11,760 bases of DNA, taken from the NCBI GenBank assembly GCA_016867955.1, contig VGIE01000033.1:1-11760 (forward strand). The letters are read 5' to 3'. Made by a program: the position numbers and the translations under genes. Position 1 is the first letter of the stretch. Each line of letters opens with the position of its first letter. The DNA is from Betaproteobacteria bacterium. GTDB taxonomy: Bacteria; Pseudomonadota; Gammaproteobacteria; Burkholderiales; SG8-39. Below are positions 7,372 to 11,760 of this stretch, piece by piece. The notes under the pieces are model-generated. The model made no database searches. It was not told where the DNA came from and saw nothing but the letters and a program-made list of their open reading frames with translations.

Positions 7372-7827
7372 TCAGTGCTTGTCGCTCAGCTCGATGATGT
7401 TGCCCTCTGGGTCGCGCACGTAGACCGCAGTCGCCGTACCACCGGAGGGCGTGGACTTGGTGATGATCTCGCCCAGAGTGCCGCCGCCGGCCGCCAGAAC
7501 CGCAGCGTAGGCCGCCTTGACGTCCTCGACGCCAAAACAGATGTGGGCGAACCCGAAACGATTGAGCTCCGGGCGCTTGCCCGGCACCGACTTGTTGTAG
7601 GCAATGATCTCGAGTTCGGTCGCGTGTTCCCCCGCATCAGGCAGCCGAAGGTGGATGACGCGCAGTTCCACGCCTTCAAGGCCAGTGTGCCGGTCCAGCC
7701 AATCGCCCGAGCGCGTGCGCTCCGGGCCCGCCTCCTCGAAGCCGAAGACCTCCTTGTAGAAGGCCACCAGTCGGTCCATGTTACGGGCGATGAGGTTGGT
7801 GTGGCGGAACTGCGCGCGGATGGCCAT
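7372..7827 (-). CDS. VOC family (glyoxalase/bleomycin-resistance fold) protein
   Basis: Protein of 151 residues with two beta-alpha-beta-beta-beta modules of the vicinal oxygen chelate superfamily. Likely metal ligands sit at the canonical places: His9 (FRHTNL), Glu71 or Glu73 (TELEIIAY), His95 (GFAHICFGV) and Glu146 (GNIIELSD). With an apparently complete metal site it is probably an enzyme such as a glyoxalase I-like lyase, epimerase or ring-cleavage dioxygenase; the substrate cannot be fixed. GFAHICFGVEDV and YVRDPEGNIIEL are classic glyoxalase signatures. The start has a good ribosome site (AGAAGGA, bases 7835-7841 on the opposite strand, seven bases from ATG). It lies 165 bases downstream of the dioxygenase gene in the same direction, so co-transcription is possible. 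Its 3' end converges on the transporter pair, with an 86-base gap showing no strong terminator. Confidence 0.9.
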   Translation of the reverse strand: MAIRAQFRHTNLIARNMDRLVAFYKEVFGFEEAGPERTRSGDWLDRHTGLEGVELRVIHLRLPDAGEHATELEIIAYNKSVPGKRPELNRFGFAHICFGVEDVKAAYAAVLAAGGGTLGEIITKSTPSGGTATAVYVRDPEGNIIELSDKH

Positions 7828-7992
7828 GGTGGAATCCTTCTAGGTTGTTGCGCGATCGGTCGGCCGGTGAACGAATACCGGACTCCCGCCTTCGCGAGGA
7901 TGCGCACGGTGCTAGTCCTGTCACCGATGGCACGGATGCACTCCTCGTGCCCCCGTCGCCGGGGCGCCAAACATCAGTGCCGTCAGGCGCCG

Positions 7993-8832
7993 TTACTTCT
8001 GTGCCAGCGTTATCCGGTGCATCACGCGCCGGTAGCCGTGGTAGTCGTTGACTGGATTGTGCTGCGTGCAACGGTTGTCCCAGAACGCGATGGAGCCGAC
8101 CTGCCAGACGAAACGGCAAGTGAACTCCGGGCGCACCTGGTGCTGGAACAGATATTCGAGGATGGACTTGCTTTCCGCATCGGTCATGCCGCGAAAACGC
8201 GCGGTATGCGCGACATTCACGTTCAGCGCCTTGCGGCCGGACTCCGGGTGCACCAGCACTGCCGGATGCTCGGAGACGTACTCCTTCCTGGCCTCAACGC
8301 GGCCATCGGAGGCGATGCGGTCCTCGCGCGTCTTCGAAACGTCGGCCAGCGACGAGGTGTTCACTGCCACCAGATCGTCAAGGACGCTGCGCAGGGTTTC
8401 CGACAGCGTTTCGTAGGCCAGATACTGGTTGGCGAACAGCGTGTCGCCACCATAGGGCGGAATCTCCCGCGCGAGCAACATGGTCGCTATCGGCGGATGG
8501 GGAAGGTATGTGGTGTCGGAATGCCAGACGCCGCCGAAATTCACCTTCTCGTGTTCCAGCTTCACCACGGCGGTCAGCTCCGGAAAGCCTTCCATCCCCT
8601 TCACGAAAGGATACTCGACCGGCCTGCCCAGGCGGCGCGCAAAGGCCATGAATTGCGCCGAGGTCAGGTTCTGGTCGCGGAAAAACACCACGTTGTACTG
8701 CAGCCAGATACGGCGGATCTCCGACACCGTGGCTGCGTCAAGTTCGCGGGAAAGGTCGACACCATGGATCTCGGCGCCGAGCGCACCAGCGATTGGTTTG
8801 ACTCCCAGCTTGACGGCTTCAGCAGTGGTCAT
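7993..8832 (-). CDS. TauD/TfdA family Fe(II)/2-oxoglutarate-dependent dioxygenase
   Basis: Cytosolic non-heme iron oxygenase of 279 residues, the usual size for TauD or TfdA. The iron triad is His104-x-Asp106 (WHSDTTY) and distal His258 (NRCTQHNP). Arg269 or Arg273 (YRRVMHRITL) would bind the 2-oxoglutarate carboxylate. The N-terminal GAEIHGVDLSREL and the DNRCTQH segment are typical of the family. Members hydroxylate taurine, alkylsulfonates, aryloxyacetates and other small acids; the sequence does not reveal which substrate applies here. ATG 8832 has GGAG eight bases upstream and a TATAAT box about 27 bases upstream, so it is probably the first gene of a transcript that may include the VOC gene. 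An intrinsic terminator separates it from the amidohydrolase gene upstream. Confidence 0.93.
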   Translation of the reverse strand: MTTAEAVKLGVKPIAGALGAEIHGVDLSRELDAATVSEIRRIWLQYNVVFFRDQNLTSAQFMAFARRLGRPVEYPFVKGMEGFPELTAVVKLEHEKVNFGGVWHSDTTYLPHPPIATMLLAREIPPYGGDTLFANQYLAYETLSETLRSVLDDLVAVNTSSLADVSKTREDRIASDGRVEARKEYVSEHPAVLVHPESGRKALNVNVAHTARFRGMTDAESKSILEYLFQHQVRPEFTCRFVWQVGSIAFWDNRCTQHNPVNDYHGYRRVMHRITLAQK

Positions 8833-8858
8833 GGGGTGTGCTCCATCGAGTGCCCGGC

Positions 8859-8864
8859 ATTATA
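8859..8864 (-). promoter_or_regulatory. -10 box of the dioxygenase promoter
   Basis: Perfect TATAAT on the - strand, giving an expected transcription start near 8852 and a leader of about 20 bases before ATG 8832. The hexamer 17 bp upstream (CGGGAG) is a poor -35, so an activator may be needed. Confidence 0.55.
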
Positions 8865-8968
8865 GCCAAGTCACTACGCGACTCCCGCCGGGATCGACAA
8901 GCCGAACGGCGCGCAGGAAAGATCGATATTGCCTGGCTCTTGGCGCGCCTTCGCGCAGGCAGGGCGCG

Positions 8969-8996
8969 AAAAAAAACGCAGCCCGGAGGCTGCGTT
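8969..8996 (-). terminator. Rho-independent terminator after the amidohydrolase gene
   Basis: On the - strand a perfect 9-bp stem (AACGCAGCC, loop TCCG, GGCTGCGTT) is followed by an uninterrupted run of T (8 in all, partly shared with the stem), starting 20 bases after the stop codon at 9017. On the + strand no T run follows. It is the clearest terminator in the window and isolates the amidohydrolase transcript from the dioxygenase gene. Confidence 0.92.
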
Positions 8997-9016
8997 CTTC
9001 ATGCTGCAGGCTAGGC

Positions 9017-10267
9017 TCAGGAACGCGACGCGTTGCGGGCCGGAATCTTGAGCGAGTGCACGTTGCTCTGGAGCGGCTCGTTGGAAACCTTCTCCCGCTC
9101 TTCCTTGGTCATCATGCCCAGCTGGACCAGGATATTGAGCGCCTCGATCTTGCGGCGCTCATTGCCGGGCACCTTGCCGAACAGGCGCTCGCGCACGTCG
9201 CGCGAGAACGGCCAGTCGCTGACGCTGTGCGGGAAGTCCGACGCCCAGCAGATGTTGTGCAGGCCGATGGAATGGCGCAGCGCGACGCCGGCATGGTCTT
9301 CCTGGAAGGAGAACGAGATGTGGTCGCGAACGTACTGGCTGGGCATCTTCGCCAGCTTGACGCGCGCCCAGTGCTTGTGGCGGTTGAAGCGGTCGTCCAT
9401 CTGCTCGAGCCAGTAGGGCAGCCAGCCGATGCCGGCTTCGGCAAAGTGGAAGCGCAGCTTCGGGTAACGGTCCAGCACGCCGCCGAGGAACAGCTGCTCG
9501 ATGGTGAGGATCGGAATCGTCGGCATCGGCAGGTCGCAGGTCAGGAGCCACGCGAACATCGCCAGGTCAACTGCGCCTTCCAGCTTCAGGGCCTTGTCCT
9601 TCTGGCCCGGCAGCGGGTGGGACTTGCCCTTGTCCTCGCCACCGAAGTTGTGGTGCGCGGTAATGCAGATGCCCAAGTCGTTGGCCAGCTTCCAGAACGG
9701 CTCGTCGCCGTAGGTGCCCCACTCGCCGCCGTTCGGGAAGGAGAGCAGCTGCGCGGCGCGGATGTTCGGCATCTTGCCGATGCGCTCGAGCTCCGCGCAG
9801 GCGTCTTCAACGTTGGTCGGCGGAATCACGCCGACGCCTAGCAGGCGATCCGGCGCATAGGAACAGTAATCCTGCAGAAAGGAGTTGTAGGCCGTCGCGA
9901 TCGCCTTCAGCACGGCCGGGTCCTTGATCTTCTTCAGCGAGGTCGCAACGACGGCCGCGTACAGCAGTTCGGCGTCGGTGCCATCCTTGTCCTGCTCGGT
10001 CACGCGTTGCGCGCCGTCGCCGGTGCCGGGCAGCTTGTCAGCGAACTTGAGACCCTTGGTCACGAACTCGGTGTACTTCTGGCCGCCGGTGAGCTGCAGG
10101 CCGAGCGGCGCCGGTTCGCTGTCGCCGATTTGAACGGCGTCGCCGCCGCCTTCGACCTGAACGACCTTGGGCGCCTTGTCGCGCAGGTTGGCGGGCATAC
10201 GTTCCGTCCACGCAGTCGGCGCGACCTCAACGTGTGCATCTGCGGAAATTGCTTGGTATTTGCGCAT
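9017..10267 (-). CDS. Amidohydrolase family protein (Amidohydro_2/ACMSD-type TIM barrel)
   Basis: Metal-dependent hydrolase or decarboxylase of the amidohydrolase-2 family (COG2159), 416 residues. Likely metal and active-site positions: Asp10 and His12 (ISADAHVEV), His205 (CITAHHNFGG), His274 and Glu277 (RFHFAEAGIGWLPYWLE), and Asp344 (CWASDFPHSVSDWP). The DxHxE form at the N-terminus replaces the usual HxH. Relatives include ACMSD and other aromatic-acid decarboxylases, and many of unknown substrate. Start ATG 10267 was chosen because AGGAG stands five bases before it (opposite strand 10273-10277) and the domain begins at once; upstream ATGs at 10288, 10291 and TTG-like codons to 10321 have no such site. 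It is transcribed divergently from the IclR regulator gene, whose probable operators lie over its predicted promoter. A terminator follows the stop. Confidence 0.9.
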   Translation of the reverse strand: MRKYQAISADAHVEVAPTAWTERMPANLRDKAPKVVQVEGGGDAVQIGDSEPAPLGLQLTGGQKYTEFVTKGLKFADKLPGTGDGAQRVTEQDKDGTDAELLYAAVVATSLKKIKDPAVLKAIATAYNSFLQDYCSYAPDRLLGVGVIPPTNVEDACAELERIGKMPNIRAAQLLSFPNGGEWGTYGDEPFWKLANDLGICITAHHNFGGEDKGKSHPLPGQKDKALKLEGAVDLAMFAWLLTCDLPMPTIPILTIEQLFLGGVLDRYPKLRFHFAEAGIGWLPYWLEQMDDRFNRHKHWARVKLAKMPSQYVRDHISFSFQEDHAGVALRHSIGLHNICWASDFPHSVSDWPFSRDVRERLFGKVPGNERRKIEALNILVQLGMMTKEEREKVSNEPLQSNVHSLKIPARNASRS

Positions 10268-10292
10268 GACTTCTCCTAGTGTATTCATCATT

Positions 10293-10308
10293 CGGCAGTC
10301 AACTGCCG
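10293..10308. repeat. Inverted repeat in the amidohydrolase leader
   Basis: CGGCAGT-CA-ACTGCCG, perfect 7-bp arms around 2 bases, about 26 bp before the ATG at 10267. As RNA it could form a 6-bp stem next to the ribosome site. Its sequence differs from the GTTCCG-type sites, so it may bind another protein or act in the mRNA. Confidence 0.5.
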
Positions 10309-10364
10309 GGCGATACAGCAATCAATCGGTCGCCACCTGGCGATCCGGACTCGTCTTTGCCACC

Positions 10365-10381
10365 GTTCCGTACATCGGAAC
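10365..10381. promoter_or_regulatory. Probable IclR-type operator O1
   Basis: GTTCCG-TACAT-CGGAAC: a perfect 6-5-6 inverted repeat, of the size and composition known for IclR-family operators. It lies 100-114 bp upstream of the amidohydrolase start, next to a divergent IclR-family gene. Its centre is exactly 21 bp from that of the next site. Confidence 0.65.
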
Positions 10382-10385
10382 AACT

Positions 10386-10402
10386 GGGCCGTTTAGCGGA
10401 AC
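10386..10402. promoter_or_regulatory. Probable IclR-type operator O2 (degenerate left half)
   Basis: GGGCCG-TTTAG-CGGAAC. The right half is identical to that of O1; the left half keeps only CCG. Spacing of 21 bp between centres puts both on the same face of DNA. It overlaps the expected start point of the - strand promoter, consistent with repression. Confidence 0.55.
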
Positions 10403-10404
10403 AA

Positions 10405-10433
10405 AGCTTATGAGAGCATGAGAATCGTGTCAA
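10405..10433 (-). promoter_or_regulatory. Predicted sigma70 promoter for the amidohydrolase gene
   Basis: On the - strand, a perfect -35 TTGACA (10428-10433), a 17-bp spacer and a weak -10 TAAGCT (10405-10410). The expected start near 10398 falls inside operator O2. The leader would be about 130 bases. The -10 matches only 3 of 6 consensus positions, so the exact start is uncertain. Confidence 0.45.
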
Positions 10434-10481
10434 GACCCATTTCCAGCTGCGCGGAAAAGGCTAGGCCCATGTGCTCGACCA

Positions 10482-10503
10482 CGCAAGCGAAATTTCGTTT
10501 GCG
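10482..10503. repeat. 22-bp near-perfect palindrome
   Basis: Centred on CGAAATTTCG (10488-10497). Arms extend to CGCAA on the left and TTGCG on the right with one mismatched pair (positions 10487 and 10498). Even-centred symmetry fits a dimeric regulator site. It lies about 50 bp upstream of the -35 of the amidohydrolase promoter. Confidence 0.55.
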
Positions 10504-10581
10504 CCCGGGCAGTCGCATGCCGGAAGGAGGCGCAGGCCCTGCCCAGCCGCTTTTGGGGTTGGCCAGCCGCCGCGCTCACGG

Positions 10582-10599
10582 TGCGAGCAATTGCTCACA
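10582..10599. repeat. Palindrome with GAGCAATTGCTC core
   Basis: The perfect 12-bp core is at 10585-10596, extended by TG and CA on either side of one mismatched pair. It lies about 55 bp upstream of a possible -10 (TAGAAT, 10647-10652) for the regulator gene. Confidence 0.4.
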
Positions 10600-10659
10600 T
10601 CAGGGGCACCGGGAACGGGCTCGGAACATGGCTTCGCCCGACCACGTAGAATGGCGCGC

Positions 10660-10682
10660 GCCGAAGGGGAGATCCCTTCGGC
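10660..10682. repeat. 9-bp stem-loop in the regulator leader
   Basis: GCCGAAGGG, loop GAGAT, CCCTTCGGC. No T run follows, so it is not an intrinsic terminator. If transcription starts at the TAGAAT box just upstream, it would sit at the 5' end of the mRNA. Confidence 0.45.
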
Positions 10683-10713
10683 CCCGGCGCAGCAGGCTTG
10701 CGCGAACCGCACG

Positions 10714-10732
10714 CATGCTGCGTCGCAGCATG
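10714..10732. promoter_or_regulatory. Perfect 9-1-9 inverted repeat just before the regulator gene
   Basis: CATGCTGCG-T-CGCAGCATG, 20 bases before ATG 10753. A perfect odd-centred repeat of this size next to a regulator start could be an autoregulatory operator or an mRNA hairpin close to the ribosome site. Its sequence is unrelated to O1 and O2. Confidence 0.5.
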
Positions 10733-10752
10733 GACCCAACCCGATAGACACC

Positions 10753-11526
10753 ATGGCCGACTCCCCCAACGAGATCATCCGCAGCGTCACCAACGCGCTG
10801 GCCGTGATGGAGGCATTCAAGCCGGACGAGACCATCGGCGTCAGCGACCTGGCACGCCGTGTGGGCCTCGCCAAGACCACCACGCAACGCATCCTACAAA
10901 CCCTGCAAGCGGCCGGCTGGGTTTCGTCCGGCGGCGCGCCGCAGACCCGCTGGGGTCCAAGCGCCAAGTTCCTCGCCATCGGCAGCCGCCTGTCGCAGGG
11001 CTGGGGCCTGCGCGTGGTCGCCACCCCGGTCATGCACGAACTGCGCGACAGCACTTCGGAAACGGTGACGCTGGTAGTGCCTCAGGGCAACCAGGTCGTC
11101 TATCTCGATCGCGCCGAGAGCCGCGAGATGATCCGCGCCACCACAGTCCCGGGCAGCGTGCAATCCATCCTGCAGTCCACCGGGGGCAAGGCCATCCTTT
11201 CGGAGATGCCGGAGGCAGAGGCACGCAAGCTGCTCGGCACCACGCTGCCGCGCCACACCGAGCACACCATCACCAGGGTCGAGGACATGATGGTCAACCT
11301 CAGGCAGGCGCGAAAGCTGGGCTACGCCGTGTCGTGGCGCGAATGGCACAACGACGTGGTCGGCGTCGGCGCCGCCATTAAGGATGCGAACGGCGCGCCC
11401 ATCGCCGCCATTTCCCTGATTATTCCGGCGGTGCGTGCCACGCGCGCCCGGCTCAGCAAGGAGCTCGGGCCGCTGGTGGCGCAGGCGGCCAGGGCCATCA
11501 GCGACCGCTTGCAGTCTGCTCGGTGA
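10753..11526 (+). CDS. IclR-family transcriptional regulator
   Basis: DNA-binding regulator of 257 residues, the normal family size. The N-terminal winged helix-turn-helix spans about 8-70 (SVTNALAVMEAF, then VSDLARRVGLAKTTTQRILQ, with the recognition helix near 41-52). The C-terminal IclR effector-binding domain spans about 80-252, including VVYLDR, the STGGKAIL loop and the GVGAAIKDANGAPIAAISL segment. Such proteins usually sense an aromatic or organic acid and control an adjacent catabolic gene. The divergent amidohydrolase gene is the obvious target. ATG 10753 was chosen because the homologous region starts there; the ribosome site is weak. A possible -10 is TAGAAT at 10647-10652, without a good -35. 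The effector cannot be predicted. Confidence 0.93.
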   Translation: MADSPNEIIRSVTNALAVMEAFKPDETIGVSDLARRVGLAKTTTQRILQTLQAAGWVSSGGAPQTRWGPSAKFLAIGSRLSQGWGLRVVATPVMHELRDSTSETVTLVVPQGNQVVYLDRAESREMIRATTVPGSVQSILQSTGGKAILSEMPEAEARKLLGTTLPRHTEHTITRVEDMMVNLRQARKLGYAVSWREWHNDVVGVGAAIKDANGAPIAAISLIIPAVRATRARLSKELGPLVAQAARAISDRLQSAR

Positions 11527-11581
11527 TCATCCAACGGCAAGGCCGGGCGCACTTACAATGTGATCCACTGGGAATGCCCAA

Positions 11582-11632
11582 CAGAATTGAGGGGGATACT
11601 CCCTTACATCAGGGCGCCCAACGGCAATTCTG
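11582..11632. repeat. 8-bp inverted repeat with 35-bp spacer downstream of the regulator gene
   Basis: CAGAATTG (11582-11589) pairs with CAATTCTG (11625-11632), and an inner GGGA/TCCC hairpin lies between them. A TACAAT box stands at 11554-11559. The stretch from 11527 to 11723 holds no gene I recognise. The repeat might be a transcript end lacking a T run, or a small structured RNA. Confidence 0.3.
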
Positions 11633-11723
11633 CTAGGCGCTCCAAGAACTGACCGGCGTGAAAAAACTGGTCCAGATTCAGTGAGAGGAAATGCCGATTT
11701 TCTACACTGGAAAGGATCAAGAA

Positions 11724-11760
11724 ATGCCCAAAGGAGTGCGTTTAAAGCCCGAGCAGGCTG
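11724..11760 (+). CDS. Start of a possible IS3-family OrfA transposase (cut by window end)
   Basis: Only 12 codons are visible, reading MPKGVRLKPEQA. ATG 11724 follows AAAGGA by seven bases; an in-frame ATG at 11691 with GAGAGG close by would add 11 residues. MPKG-RLKPEQ is how I remember the N-terminus of some IS3-family OrfA proteins, small helix-turn-helix proteins that act with OrfB. A TTA leucine codon and A-rich DNA just upstream differ from the GC-rich neighbours. With so few residues the call is tentative, and no element boundary can be proven. Confidence 0.4.
   Translation, partial: MPKGVRLKPEQA

Larger units (their letters stand above)
10268..10752. promoter_or_regulatory. Divergent control region between the amidohydrolase and iclR-type genes
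   Basis: 485 bases without a convincing gene. It holds a predicted - strand promoter and seven inverted repeats: 10293-10308, 10365-10381, 10386-10402, 10482-10503, 10582-10599, 10660-10682 and 10714-10732. Short open frames across it lack family signatures and ribosome sites. The frame of the regulator stays open back to 10471, but codons before ATG 10753 are not IclR-like. Confidence 0.8.

Noticed and set aside
7875..7902. Possible degenerate dispersed repeat (CCGGACTCCCGCCTTCGCG-like) between the VOC and dioxygenase genes
   Set aside because: It recalls common extragenic repeats, but the arms are imperfect and there is no second copy in the window to confirm it.
7375..8865. 496-codon open frame on the + strand over the VOC and dioxygenase genes
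   Set aside because: The opposite strand carries two proteins with intact active-site motifs and good ribosome sites; the + frame shows no recognisable domain.
8480..9841. 453-codon open frame on the + strand over the amidohydrolase
   Set aside because: Antisense shadow spanning a strong terminator and two real genes; composition typical of a reversed GC-rich frame.
11560..11650. tRNA or small RNA gene after the regulator
   Set aside because: No cloverleaf, no GTTCGA-type T-loop and no terminator; only a loose inverted repeat, reported as such.

Overview
The window is a high-GC bacterial chromosome segment in which almost every base is coding and the codons end mostly in G or C. Gene content and order (rlpA, dacA, ybeD, lipB, lipA) are those of a proteobacterium. 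The YbeD and LipB/LipA sequences look betaproteobacterial, most likely Burkholderiales-like; this taxonomic call is an inference from family knowledge, not a search result.

Left part (1-4530, all + strand): an envelope block. It opens with the 3' end of an RlpA-type septal lytic transglycosylase gene, followed by a second complete RlpA paralogue that is a lipoprotein. Next, coupled by a 4-base overlap, is a metallo-beta-lactamase-fold lipoprotein of the NAPE-PLD/UlaG-like group. After an extended -10 promoter comes dacA (D,D-carboxypeptidase), then a small YbeD/DUF493 protein that probably starts at TTG.

Middle (4700-7285, + strand): lipB and lipA overlap and encode the two steps of de novo lipoyl cofactor synthesis. 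Directly behind lipA, with a strong ribosome binding site, lies a pair of small membrane proteins (YeeE/YedE half and DUF6691 half). Together they look like a split TsuA/YedE-type sulfur-compound transporter.

Right part (7372-11526): an accessory catabolic block. On the - strand are a VOC/glyoxalase-fold protein, a TauD/TfdA-type Fe(II)/2-oxoglutarate dioxygenase with its own TATAAT promoter, and an ACMSD-type amidohydrolase ending in a clear intrinsic terminator. Divergent from the amidohydrolase, across a 485-bp non-coding region, is an IclR-family regulator. That region is unusually rich in inverted repeats, including two phased GTTCCG-N5-CGGAAC-type sites over a predicted promoter. They are good candidates for the operators of this regulator.

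Right edge (11527-11760): a non-coding stretch with an inverted repeat, then the first 12 codons of an ORF resembling the N-terminus of an IS3-family OrfA transposase, cut by the window end.

I see no CRISPR array, tRNA or rRNA. The most interesting unexplained material is the palindrome-rich iclR/amidohydrolase control region and the unknown substrate of that cluster. Next come the lipA-linked sulfur transporter pair and the tandem RlpA genes.
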